From the NCBI RefSeq assembly GCF_000702585.1, contig NZ_JNIQ01000001.1, forward strand, positions 1,183,001 to 1,247,000: a DNA stretch of 64,000 nucleotides, written 5' to 3'. Under the pieces are notes generated by a model that made no database searches, was not told where the DNA came from, and saw nothing but the letters and a program-made list of their open reading frames with translations. The translations under genes were made by a program, and so were the position numbers. Shown piece after piece: positions 36,945 through 45,370 of this stretch (the stretch's first letter is position 1; every line of letters begins with the position of its first letter). The DNA comes from Exiguobacterium aurantiacum DSM 6208 (GTDB lineage: Bacteria > Bacillota > Bacilli > Exiguobacteriales > Exiguobacteriaceae).

Positions 36945-37874
36945 TTGAGAATGTTACGAGCCAGACATTTTGAACAAGCCGAACAAACGATTGTGACATA
37001 CGGAAGACCTTTAGAAATCGCATGGTTCAATCATTATTTTAACGAGCAATCACAGGAACACGTCGTACTTGAACTGAGTAAGTATCAAAACGACGATGGT
37101 GGATTTGGGCATGGGCTTGAGTCTGATTTCAGAGCCCCAATTTCCTCGCCGATGGCGACATCTGTCGGGTTGCGCCACTTGAATGAACTAAGCGGAATAG
37201 ATGCGACAAAACCAATGATCGAAGCTGCGATTCACTATTTGGAAAATACGTATGACACATCGCGAAATGGTTGGTTTGCTGTGTCGAAAGATAGCAATGA
37301 TTTTCCTCATGCTTTTTGGTGGCACTATGACGAGACCGAAAACATGACGATGATTGATCGAAATTGGGGAAATCCTTCCGCGGAGATTATTGCATATCTG
37401 TATAAATATCGTGAGTATACCGCTCGCCTAGACACCGAGCGACTCGTCGAAGATGCTATTCAGTATATGAATCGGAAGCCCTTGTTCAATTCAGAAAATG
37501 AAATCTATTGTTTTATCAGATTGTTTGATGTGGTGCCTGAGGCGTGGCGAATGCGTCTCGAGAGTGGTCTCATCGATGCTGTCGGCCAAGTCATTGATTA
37601 CGAAGAAGAACGTTGGCACGAATATGTCCCAACGCCGCTTAACTTCATGTGCGCGAAAACGAATAACCGTTTCGGGATAAACGAACGGAAACTAGACGCC
37701 CACTTACATTTTGTGATGGATGAACTGGAAAGGCACGGAAAGATTTTGCCTCCATGGGGCAAAACGTATTATGAGACTGATTTGAACCAAGCCTATCCAG
37801 AATGGATTGGGGTATTGACGCTTAAAGCGTTACTTTCGTTGCGACGGTTTGACAGATTGGAGCCGAGCCGATGA
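36945..37874 (+). CDS. Prenyltransferase/squalene-cyclase-fold repeat protein
   Basis: 309 aa. Alpha-alpha barrel repeats are suggested by KYQNDDGGFGHGLESDF, NGWFAVSKD and WGNPSAEIIAYLYKY, of the kind seen in terpenoid-cyclase/protein-prenyltransferase folds. The DXDD or DCTAE cyclase motif is absent, so activity is unknown. TTG 36945 is chosen because AGGGAGGA lies about 7 nt upstream; an in-frame ATG at 36828 has no SD. More AT-rich than its neighbours. Confidence 0.72.
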   Translation: MRMLRARHFEQAEQTIVTYGRPLEIAWFNHYFNEQSQEHVVLELSKYQNDDGGFGHGLESDFRAPISSPMATSVGLRHLNELSGIDATKPMIEAAIHYLENTYDTSRNGWFAVSKDSNDFPHAFWWHYDETENMTMIDRNWGNPSAEIIAYLYKYREYTARLDTERLVEDAIQYMNRKPLFNSENEIYCFIRLFDVVPEAWRMRLESGLIDAVGQVIDYEEERWHEYVPTPLNFMCAKTNNRFGINERKLDAHLHFVMDELERHGKILPPWGKTYYETDLNQAYPEWIGVLTLKALLSLRRFDRLEPSR

Positions 37875-37934
37875 AATGAGTCATTGAGGGGCTATGACAA
37901 TTCAGCAATGAGGAATGCGATAGGGGGAGAAAAA

Positions 37935-38585
37935 ATGGAGCGCACGATCACAGTAAAAGGTACAGGGAAAGTGTCGGCCAAGCCGGATTTGATTGTGTTG
38001 AGAATGGATGTGACGTCACGGGCGGCACGCTACGAAGAGACGATGAACGAAGCGGCGACCGCAATCACCCGGCTTCTAAAAGCGATTGAAAAGGCAGATT
38101 TTGAGAAGTCCGCTTTGAAGACGACCGACTTCTCGATCGACACGGATTATGAGAGCTATCGCGATGAGGACGGCAATTATAAATCCCGTTTCCGCGGTTA
38201 CGTCTGCAACCAAAGCACGAAGCTCGAGTTTCCAATCGACACGAAACGGCTGTCGCGTGTCATCGAAAACATCAGCAATTCGCTGGCGGAACCGAAACTG
38301 TCGATTCACTTCACAATCAAAGACGCGGACGCGGTGCAAGACGAACTGCTTGCGAGCGCCGCCGAGAATGCGCGGCATCGAGCCGAACTGTTGGCCAAAG
38401 GGGCCGGGGCGACGCTTGGTGAGTTGCTTCGGATCGACTATACGTGGGGAGAGCTGCACATCTTTTCCCCGACGCGTATGACGTTCAGTGAAAATATCCT
38501 CCACTCAGAAGAACGCATGCCGGAACTCGAACCGGACGAGATCGACTTGAGCGACAACGCCACGTTTGTCTGGGAAATCAAATGA
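37935..38585 (+). CDS. SIMPL domain protein (DUF541)
   Basis: 216 aa. Typical start ITVKGTGKVSAKPDLIVLRMDV, followed by a DYESYRDEDGNYKSRFRGYVCNQSTKLEF segment and a C-terminal APGATLGELLRIDY-like stretch. No signal peptide, unlike many Gram-negative members. Function poorly known. ATG 37935 after GGGGGAG. Its TGA overlaps the next start. Confidence 0.88.
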   Translation: MERTITVKGTGKVSAKPDLIVLRMDVTSRAARYEETMNEAATAITRLLKAIEKADFEKSALKTTDFSIDTDYESYRDEDGNYKSRFRGYVCNQSTKLEFPIDTKRLSRVIENISNSLAEPKLSIHFTIKDADAVQDELLASAAENARHRAELLAKGAGATLGELLRIDYTWGELHIFSPTRMTFSENILHSEERMPELEPDEIDLSDNATFVWEIK

Positions 38586-39004
38586 GACGCGTCCCTTGGC
38601 TCAGCGTCATGTTGTTGTCGGTCACCGTCTCGGTCCATGCCTTGTCGTGGGCGTATGCGTTCGTCGTTTTGGACGGACGATTATATGAAGTGATGGACGT
38701 TGTCGTCACGGAGGCCGAGCTAGGTGACGTCGTCGGAGAAGTCAAGACGATGGCCGACGATATGACAGGACGCCATTATGGCGACGCATCCAATATGTAT
38801 CCAATCGGCACGAAGTATCGAGAAGTCATCGGAGAGCCGATTGAAGACGTGATTGCGGTCGAGGACGGATCGGAGTGGAAGCGGGCCGAATATATCCGTG
38901 ACGCCCCGTTCAGCTTACGAAATCATATCGATACGATCGTCTTTACCGCAATCGGGGTCGGGCTGTGCATTTTCATCGTCAGCCGGATTAGGAGAAGAAG
39001 ATGA
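38582..39004 (+). CDS. Hypothetical membrane protein
   Basis: 140 aa. An N-terminal helix (WLSVMLLSVTVSVHALSWAYAFVVL), an acidic outside segment of about 80 residues, then a C-terminal helix (IDTIVFTAIGVGLCIFIVS) followed by RIRRRR. It overlaps the SIMPL gene by ATGA, so the two are translationally coupled and may act together. No family recognised. Confidence 0.7.
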   Translation: MRRVPWLSVMLLSVTVSVHALSWAYAFVVLDGRLYEVMDVVVTEAELGDVVGEVKTMADDMTGRHYGDASNMYPIGTKYREVIGEPIEDVIAVEDGSEWKRAEYIRDAPFSLRNHIDTIVFTAIGVGLCIFIVSRIRRRR

Positions 39005-39081
39005 CTGTATTTGATTTTGAAGCGAGTGAATTTGAACACCTCGACAGGTTCATCAAATTGTTGAAAGAAGAAGGGCGGTAA
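39001..39081 (+). CDS. Very small reading frame, 26 aa
   Basis: MTVFDFEASEFEHLDRFIKL... starts in the stop of the preceding gene (ATGA) with AGGAGAAG at correct spacing. It is short and acidic. Either a coupled microprotein or the 5' relic of a gene; no family recognised. Confidence 0.35.
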   Translation: MTVFDFEASEFEHLDRFIKLLKEEGR

Positions 39082-39158
39082 AATGATAGACGCTCCTCGA
39101 AAACGGGAACAGATTCTGTGTAACGTCGTCTAAGTTCATATAGAGAGAAGGGATCGGT

Positions 39159-39629
39159 ATGCACATTCTCATCATCTATGACTCGATGTACGGTCACACG
39201 GAAAAAGTTGCCCACGCCATTAAGGACGGGTTCAGCGAGTTGCACCATGTCCGGGCCGAACAAGTCGGCCATATCGGCTACGGGGATTTGGCCAACCTCG
39301 ATTTGCTCATCGTCGGTTCGCCGACGCACGGCGGCCGCGAGACAGAAGACGTGAAGACATTTTTAGACGGCTTATCCGACCATGCGTTGCGTGGAATGCG
39401 GGCCGCTGCGTTCGATACGAGCATGGCGGAAGACGACCAAGGCTTCTTCGTCGGAAAAATCGTGAAATGGTTCGGACACGCTTCGACACGGATTGAGCGG
39501 GAATTGCTCGAGAAAGGGGCGGAACCTGTGCTCAAAGAATCGTTCCTCGTCCTCGGTAAAGAAGGACCGCTCAAAGACGGAGAGCTCGAACGGGCACGTG
39601 AGTGGGCGATGGATCTATTCAAAAATTGA
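39159..39629 (+). CDS. Flavodoxin-like protein
   Basis: 156 aa. FMN phosphate loop at the N-terminus (IIYDSMYGHTEKVAHAI), and GSPTHGGRETEDVKTFL typical of the flavodoxin/WrbA-like fold. Probably a small FMN-binding redox protein; partner unknown. ATG 39159 after AGAAGGGATC. Its own terminator follows. Confidence 0.85.
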   Translation: MHILIIYDSMYGHTEKVAHAIKDGFSELHHVRAEQVGHIGYGDLANLDLLIVGSPTHGGRETEDVKTFLDGLSDHALRGMRAAAFDTSMAEDDQGFFVGKIVKWFGHASTRIERELLEKGAEPVLKESFLVLGKEGPLKDGELERAREWAMDLFKN

Positions 39630-39633
39630 GTGA

Positions 39634-39661
39634 ACGCATTCCAAACGGAGTGCGTTTTTTT
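39634..39661 (+). terminator. Terminator after the flavodoxin gene
   Basis: AACGCATTCC-AAAC-GGAGTGCGTT followed by T-run. Confidence 0.85.
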
Positions 39662-39775
39662 GTGGGGTGCGTGAGACGAAACGATTCGAAAACGGGTAAA
39701 TAGAAGTATGGATTCCATCAAGAGAGGAGTGGAAATAAAAAACGAAGCAAAGTTTGTTTGCCTCGCCTTGTTGCT

Positions 39776-40882
39776 TTATTCGTTTGGCATGATGATGCTT
39801 TGAACAATTACTTTCAGTCTCTCGGTGAATTGTTCAATTTCGTAAACATGGTTAATTTTATAGCGGGTATTTGGCTCATCACGGAATGTGATGTATTTAT
39901 TCGTCAACGAATTCAAATGTAAACGACACACCCATTTTCGATTGCTATCATCAATTAGAATATTGAAGTAACTCGCGTTGTCTCGATAAAAAATACGATC
40001 TTTATCCACGACGGTGCCCAACAATACTTTGACCGTGGCGTATCCTTCGATTTCTTCTTGTGTTGTTTCAATAACCGGTTGAGATGGTAAATCGATTTCC
40101 GCAGTACCATCGTCTATAATTGAGTCTTCTTCATTTTCTTTAACTGTGACGTTCGAGGTGCTGTCGGGTTCTCCAGATATCACGTGCTTGATTCGTTCGT
40201 TCATGTTCTCATTGATGAATTGATTGAACGCTTTTGCGACGATTGGTCTAAACTTATCGACTACAGTCTGTGTTTTCATTCCTTGGTAGCATTCTTGAAT
40301 GAGGAGACGAATCAATTCATCGCTAGGAGATTGAGACAGCGTTTTGAGTTGATCTTTGATTGCGCTCAAATATTTTAATTCTTCGGCTGTTGAAAGAATT
40401 GTATTCACGTTGAACTCTTGTTTCTTAAATTTATAGAGTTCCTTGATTTCATTATCTTTAATGTTCGAAAGTGTGATTTCAAAGAATGGGACAGTATCCA
40501 TCACGTTTGGTGTTTCTAAGTCTGTGTAAAACCGGTACATGTCTCCATTCGTTAAGATTGCAAATTTAGCTTGTGTCGTACCGTAATATCGAAACAACTA
40601 CGAATCATGTTTAGTCAGGGGTTCACGAATAGACTTGGCTTCAATAAGAATCGTCGGCTTTCCTTCTTCCATAATCGCATAGTCTACTTTCTCTCCTTTT
40701 TTGATTCCGACATCGGCTATGTATTCTGGCGTAAACTCTGCCGGGTTAAAGACGTCATACCCCAATGTTTGAAAGAACGGCATAATCAAGGCAGTTTTTG
40801 TCGCTTCTTCAGTCGATATGGAATGTCTAAGCTGTTGAATCCGTTGTGAGACAGTACGAATATCCGAAGAAAACTTTTCCAT
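39776..40882 (-). pseudogene. PD-(D/E)XK nuclease-domain protein (HsdR-N-like), broken by one nonsense codon
   Basis: One continuous frame of 368 sense codons is interrupted by a single TAG at 40598-40600. Residues before it end EPLTKHDS and continue after it LFRYYGTTQAKFAILTNG, as in intact relatives of this family, which have a residue such as Gln there (CAG to TAG). The N-terminal domain has the nuclease core KVDYAIMEEGKPTILIEAK, resembling the N-terminus of type I restriction HsdR proteins, but there is no helicase part and no hsdM/hsdS nearby. Start ATG 40882 follows GGAGG. The ISL3-like fragment begins 22 bp upstream and has probably removed the promoter. Confidence 0.8.
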
Positions 40883-40903
40883 TATAATAACCTCCATTAT
40901 TTT

Positions 40904-41180
40904 GGCTCATCACCATAAGGTGTGGTTGACACATAAAATCCATCGGATTTTGAATTGAACATAGAAAAAAAGCGAAAACCCCGGTATCGTAATTGTTGCT
41001 TAGACAAACCACGATTGGAGTTTTCGCTTTGTCCCAACAGTTTATCAAATTACTTCTTCCACTTCCAGCCCTTTTTCAGATCCAAATGTCGTCAGACGAA
41101 GAACCAAACGTTTTTCCGGTCATCCCGGGTCGACATGACATCCCTTGTCCGCTTTGCCAGAGAAAGACCATCCAGCATTC
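40904..41180 (+). mobile_element. ISL3-like insertion sequence, left-end fragment
   Basis: Begins at GGCTCATCACCATAAGG. It contains an 11-bp perfect inverted repeat AAAGCGAAAAC / GTTTTCGCTTT (40969-40979 and 41020-41030) and the start of a transposase frame (TTG 41029 after GGAG). The right part is missing and the sequence passes directly into the M14 peptidase gene near 41180; the exact junction is uncertain by about 15 bp. Confidence 0.6.
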
Positions 41181-41268
41181 GAAAAAGCGGCGTCGCTTTC
41201 GACACGGTCAAACAATATTACCCGAGTGCCCGGACGATGACGCACACGATCGGGGACGGGACGATTGA
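41029..41268 (+). pseudogene. 5' fragment of an ISL3-type transposase
   Basis: About 50 codons: MSQQFIKLLLPLPALFQIQ and GRHDIPCPLCQRKT, with the N-terminal zinc-finger CxxC expected in ISL3 transposases. It then leaves the homologous sequence, runs out of frame through the M14 gene and stops at 41268. Non-functional. Confidence 0.55.
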
Positions 41269-42253
41269 CGTCATCATCGGGGAACCGCCGGGATCGCGTG
41301 AGGCGATGCTGCTCATGACGATCGGCGAGCACGGCATCGAAGGATATGCCGGGGCGGCCGTGACACATCAATTCGTCGAGGAACAATTGAAACACGTCCG
41401 TCACGAGTCGACGGGCGTCTGCTTCATTCACGCCGTCAATCCATGGGGGATGAAACATTTCCGCCGCGTCAACGAGCACAACGTCGACTTGAACCGGAAC
41501 TACGTCATCGACCGGGAGTCGCTGCCGCGAAACGTCAACAAGGAGTATGAAGTGATGCGGCATATGTTCGTGCCGGACGGGGTGATCGACGATTATCATG
41601 AGGCACGAGAACACATCTACTCATTCCTCGGCTCCGGCATCAAGCTCGACGGGTTAGATGCGATGACCGCAGCGAAAGGGATGGGGCAATACCAGTTCCC
41701 GAAAGGTGTCTATTACGGCGGGGAGGCGGATGAGCCGTCGGCGATTTTCATAAAAGAGGTTCAATACGACTTGCTCGACCGTTACGACCGAATCGTGCAC
41801 ATGGACTGGCACACCGCCCTCGGACCGACGAACGAAGTGACGATGGTCGTCAGTGAGCGGGATGGGCGCGATGCGGAGACGCTTAAACAGACGTACGGCC
41901 TGAAAAACGCCAAGACGTTCGACCCGAGCGATGTGCTCGGCGACTCGACGAACCACTTCTATTACGTACGAGACACGCAGTTCCCGGACAAGCAGCTCGT
42001 CTCGGCGTTGTTCGAGTTCGGGACGTTCGGGACGTCGACGAAGGCGTCGATTCGTGAATTTTTGACGATCATCTTGGAGAATCGACTGTATTTCGAAGGG
42101 ACGAAAGACCCGACGGCACGGAACGAGATTCAAAAAGAGTTCATGGCGATGTTTTATCCGGACGATGCCCAGTGGCGCGAGTCGGTGCTCCGGGAAGGGG
42201 CGACGACCATCGAGCACGTCTTGAAGGCCGAATCGCTCTGGCGCGAGAGTTGA
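41181..42253 (+). pseudogene. M14-type carboxypeptidase-like protein (DUF2817), 5' end replaced by IS fragment
   Basis: About 350 residues resemble DUF2817/M14 metallopeptidases. Zinc ligands HxxE in GEHGIEGYAG, DLNRNY, third ligand in MDWHTALG and the catalytic Glu in ALFEFGTFG are all present. The homologous region begins at about FDTVKQYYPSAR; the first 10-20 residues, start codon, SD and promoter were lost at the ISL3 junction. The frame is open upstream into the IS but with no convincing start, so expression is doubtful although the catalytic part is intact. Confidence 0.7.
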
Positions 42254-42331
42254 CAGGTTTTCACTTCGAGGAATCGGGAAAAGTCGCTTGTGGGCAACAA
42301 CGGCTCAACATGAAGATGCGGAGGTCATATG

Positions 42332-43132
42332 ATGGGGAACTATATTACGGCACACGACGGGACGAACATTTACGTCGACGACGTCGGCACGGGAGACGCG
42401 GTCGTCTTCTTGCACGGTTGGCCGGCGAACAACAATATGTTCGAGTATCAGAAGAATGCGTTGCTTGACGCCGGTTACCGCTATGTCGGCATCGACTATC
42501 GCGGCTATGGGAAGTCGGATACACCAGCGACAGGATATGACTATGCGACGATGGCGTCCGACGTCCATATGGTCGTCAACGGGCTCGGCGTGAGAGACTT
42601 CACGCTCGTCGGTTTCTCGATGGGCGGGGCGATCGCCATCCGTTACGCCGTCGACTATCCGGACGACGGGTTGAAAAAGCTCGTTCTCGCGGGTGCTGCG
42701 GCCCCGGTGTTTACACAACGGCCGGACTATCCGTACGGGATGACGAAAGAAGAAGTCGACGCCTTGATCGAAGATACGATGAAAGACCGTCCGAAGATGC
42801 TCGAAGGGTTCGGGGAGATCTTCTTTGAAAAAGAACACTCGAAGCCGATGCAAAACTGGTTCCATCACTTGTCACTCATCGCCTCGAGCCATGGGACGAT
42901 CGCCTCGGCGAAAGCGCTCCGTGATGAAGATTTGCGGGACGACCTTTTGAAAGTGTCGGTCGAGACGCTCATCATTCACGGCGTTCACGACAAAATCTGT
43001 CCGTTCGAGTTCGCCCTGGAGATGGAAAAAGGGATCCCGAACGCACGTCTCGAGCGGTTCGAGGAGAGTGGGCACGGTACCGTTCTCGACGAGATGGACA
43101 AGTTCAATCAAACGCTACTCGGATTCATTTGA
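42332..43132 (+). CDS. Alpha/beta hydrolase
   Basis: 266 aa. Oxyanion HGWP (28-31), nucleophile Ser96 in GFSMGG, acid Asp in HGVHDKICP, and His in ESGHGTV: a complete triad. Sequence and cap size resemble non-haem chloroperoxidase / arylesterase-like hydrolases; substrate unknown. ATG 42332 is preferred to 42329 because GGAGG is then 7 nt upstream. Confidence 0.92.
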   Translation: MGNYITAHDGTNIYVDDVGTGDAVVFLHGWPANNNMFEYQKNALLDAGYRYVGIDYRGYGKSDTPATGYDYATMASDVHMVVNGLGVRDFTLVGFSMGGAIAIRYAVDYPDDGLKKLVLAGAAAPVFTQRPDYPYGMTKEEVDALIEDTMKDRPKMLEGFGEIFFEKEHSKPMQNWFHHLSLIASSHGTIASAKALRDEDLRDDLLKVSVETLIIHGVHDKICPFEFALEMEKGIPNARLERFEESGHGTVLDEMDKFNQTLLGFI

Positions 43133-43136
43133 CGGC

Positions 43137-43167
43137 AAAAGACGCCTTCGATTAGGCGTCTTTTTTT
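43137..43167 (+). terminator. Terminator after the hydrolase gene
   Basis: AAAAGACGCCT-TCGAT-TAGGCGTCTTTTTTT. The 180 bp that follow contain no gene. Confidence 0.88.
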
Positions 43168-43348
43168 ACGTCTTCTGACGGGTAGCACAGAATCGTTTCG
43201 GGTATACATAATATGGGAGACTTGTTGCCGGATTTGGTCATTCGGCAAACGTTTTCAACTGGAACGACCGATTGATGAACCATTTCATGAAAGGTTGGTG
43301 AAACAATTGTGGGGAGCGACCATTTTTTGCGGTCGGACTCACGATTCA

Positions 43349-43357
43349 TGGTACAAT
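43349..43357 (+). promoter_or_regulatory. Extended -10 promoter of the CBS protein gene
   Basis: TGG-TACAAT, 36 nt before the start. TTGCGG lies 19 bp upstream of the hexamer. Confidence 0.45.
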
Positions 43358-43393
43358 GATGGGGTGGATTAACAGATTGAGGAGAGATTTGAG

Positions 43394-43822
43394 ATGAATA
43401 TCGCTTTCTTTTTATATCCGAAAGAAGACGTCAAATATTTAGACCCGGAGTCGACGGTGCGTCAAGCACTCGAGAAGATGAAGCATCACCGCTTCACCTC
43501 GGTGCCGCTCGTATCCGAGAACGGTTTTTATGCCGGGACGATGACAGAAGGGGACTTACTCTGGGCACTCGCCGAGCAACTTCGCGGGGAAGAAGACTAC
43601 GAAAAAGTGCTCCGGACACGATTGAAAGACATCAAGCAGCGCGTACGCTATAAACCGGTCGCGATCACGGCGCAAATCGAGGAGCTCGTCGATGCGATCA
43701 CCGATCAAAACTTCGTGCCGGTCGTTGATGACGGCAAGTATTTCATCGGCATCATCCGGCGCCGCGACATCATCGAGTATTACTCGACGAAGTTAAAGCA
43801 GCTTGAGAGTAAAGTGAATTGA
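43394..43822 (+). CDS. CBS-domain-pair protein
   Basis: 142 aa consisting of two CBS motifs: YLDPESTVRQALEKMKHHRFTSVPLVSENGFYAGTMTEGDLLW and then ITAQIEELVDAITDQNFVPVVDDGKYFIGIIRRRDIIEYY. CBS pairs bind adenosyl nucleotides and usually regulate a partner. As a stand-alone form its role is unknown. SD GAGGAGAG; own terminator. Confidence 0.9.
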   Translation: MNIAFFLYPKEDVKYLDPESTVRQALEKMKHHRFTSVPLVSENGFYAGTMTEGDLLWALAEQLRGEEDYEKVLRTRLKDIKQRVRYKPVAITAQIEELVDAITDQNFVPVVDDGKYFIGIIRRRDIIEYYSTKLKQLESKVN

Positions 43823-43830
43823 GAGAACGG

Positions 43831-43863
43831 ACCAACCTGCTTGAAAAAGCGGGTTGGTTTTTT
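43831..43863 (+). terminator. Terminator of the CBS gene
   Basis: ACCAACC-TGCTT-GAAA-AAGCG-GGTTGGT followed by T5. Confidence 0.85.
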
Positions 43864-43917
43864 GTATGCGTGATACTAAGCAACTGTGTAAACCTATAGA
43901 ATGAGGAAAAGCTTGAG

Positions 43918-44340
43918 TCAACAAAGAAATACATTTGCCGCCCAATCCTGCCACTTGTCTTTCAAGGCAGAGATAAGTTCCTGGCCGCCAAAAGTAATCG
44001 AACCTTCGTGTGAAGCGTAAATCACCCAATTCATGTCTTCATTGAACCAAAAGCGTTCACCATAATGACCGTCATAGGATGGGTCTAATGAAGTCGTCTC
44101 AATCATCCGGATCGTGCGCTCTTCTTGCATTTCAAAAATACGATCGTTGTTTTGACTCAATAAGAAGTTTTGAATATCCAATACTTTGCTTTCAATATCC
44201 TCGATGTAATCAGCGTTGAATGCAATAACATCGTTTCGCTTACAATCATAGAGAGGATACCAATAATGTTTTTCAATATCCCATATGGATGATAGCTTTT
44301 TTAGAAGATGATCAGCATATTGGTTTGGTTCAAAGTCCAT
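43918..44340 (-). CDS. Hypothetical protein, AT-rich
   Basis: 140 aa, soluble, rich in Asp and aromatic residues (HYWYPLYDCKRND, YGERFWFNEDMNWVIYASHEGSITFGG). The C-terminal strand-turn-strand end is reminiscent of SMI1-like or immunity-type proteins, but no family is recognised with confidence. ATG 44340 has GGAGGGA 10 nt upstream; an in-frame ATG at 44379 has no SD. Base composition is unlike the adjacent genes, so it is probably acquired. Confidence 0.65.
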   Translation of the reverse strand: MDFEPNQYADHLLKKLSSIWDIEKHYWYPLYDCKRNDVIAFNADYIEDIESKVLDIQNFLLSQNNDRIFEMQEERTIRMIETTSLDPSYDGHYGERFWFNEDMNWVIYASHEGSITFGGQELISALKDKWQDWAANVFLC

Positions 44341-44489
44341 ATAAATTAAATCCCTCCGTCCAAATAGTAAGTTGGACAACCGAAACTAATGAAGCGTTCC
44401 TTTCAGAAAGCTTGAGTCTCGCTCATCCTCATTTACTGATTATATCAAGTTTCCAATCGACATCACATCCGATCACAAGCGTCCTGGCC

Positions 44490-44788
44490 ATGGACTGTAA
44501 CGCAAAAGACGACTTTCTCGTATGGAAAGTCGTCATCATGTGTCATCTCATCAAAGGCGAACGTCGCACGAGCGAGTTGAAAAAGCTCATGCCGAACATC
44601 ACGCAAAAAATGCTCACGCAACAGTTGCGCGAGCTTTAGGCGGACGGCGTCATCATCCGAACCGTCTATGAACAAGTCTTTCCAAAAGTCTTTCGGACTA
44701 CGGATGGTCGCTCCAACCGATTTTGGATGCGATGTGTGCGAGGGGAGAAGGGCATATCGAACAGACGGGGGAAGACGTCATCTCTTAA
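44490..44788 (+). pseudogene. HxlR-family regulator pseudogene
   Basis: Frame 1 encodes WKVVIMCHLIKGERRTSELKKLMPNITQKMLTQQLREL, a clear HxlR winged helix. It is interrupted by TAG (44637-44639, in place of a Glu codon), continues ADGVIIRTVYEQVFPKV, then shifts frame near 44690-44710 and ends in another frame with GWSLQPILDAMCARGEGHIEQTGEDVIS before TAA. The conserved IGGKW start of the domain is also damaged. It lies directly ahead of the cupin/AKR genes, which it may once have regulated. Confidence 0.85.
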
Positions 44789-44866
44789 TCAATCGGTCGC
44801 AATATGGTGCGGCCGTTTTTTGTTGGCTTAACTCGGGTACAGTCACAAAGACAAGGAGGGGACAAG

Positions 44867-45370
44867 ATGGAAGTGAAAACATATCGATTTGAAGATGACG
44901 GTTCAATCCCGAACAACCCGTATTTCCCGGTGTTGTTATATAAAGAGGCGTTCACGGAGACCGATGCCATCCAGTCGACGTTCGAGAACAACGGCTGGGG
45001 CAACAGCTGGGTGAACGGCGTCTTCGATTATCATCACTATCACAGCAACACGCATGAAGTGCTCGGCGTGAAGTCGGGACGAGCCACGGTCCAACTCGGC
45101 GGGGCGACAGGGGACCTCGTGTCGCTACAGACCGGGGACGTCTTGATTTTGCCGGCCGGCACCGGACACCGACGGCTCGAGGCGAGCGACGACTTCGCCA
45201 TCGTCGGGGCGTACCCGGACGGACGCGATTACGACACACTGACGGGGAGCCCGGAAGAACGGCCGGACAACGTGAATCGAATTGAAGCGATCGACAAACC
45301 AGAGACCGACCCCGTGTTCGGGACGACCGGTCCGTTGCATACCGAATGGAACAAGGAGGAAACGACATGA
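44867..45370 (+). CDS. Cupin-domain protein
   Basis: 167 aa. The cupin metal motif HHYHSNTHEVLGVKSGRATVQLGG and second motif GDVLILPAGTGHRRL are intact. N-terminal third (YRFEDDGSIPNNPYFPVLLYKEAF) is as in the YjlB-like cupins. Enzyme activity unknown. ATG 44867 after AAGGAGGGG; the stop overlaps the aldo-keto reductase start (ATGA). Confidence 0.88.
   Translation: MEVKTYRFEDDGSIPNNPYFPVLLYKEAFTETDAIQSTFENNGWGNSWVNGVFDYHHYHSNTHEVLGVKSGRATVQLGGATGDLVSLQTGDVLILPAGTGHRRLEASDDFAIVGAYPDGRDYDTLTGSPEERPDNVNRIEAIDKPETDPVFGTTGPLHTEWNKEETT

Noticed and set aside
40598-40897. A separate 99-aa protein upstream of the 273-aa frame
   Set aside because: The two frames are collinear in the same phase with only a TAG between them; treated as one broken gene.
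40955-41180. Extended N-terminus of the M14 protein through the IS fragment
   Set aside because: The added residues are translation of ISL3 sequence in a different frame from its transposase and have no homology to M14 enzymes.
43300-43345. GCGACC...GGTCGG inverted repeat as a terminator
   Set aside because: No T-run after the stem and no gene upstream to end there; it lies just ahead of the CBS gene promoter.
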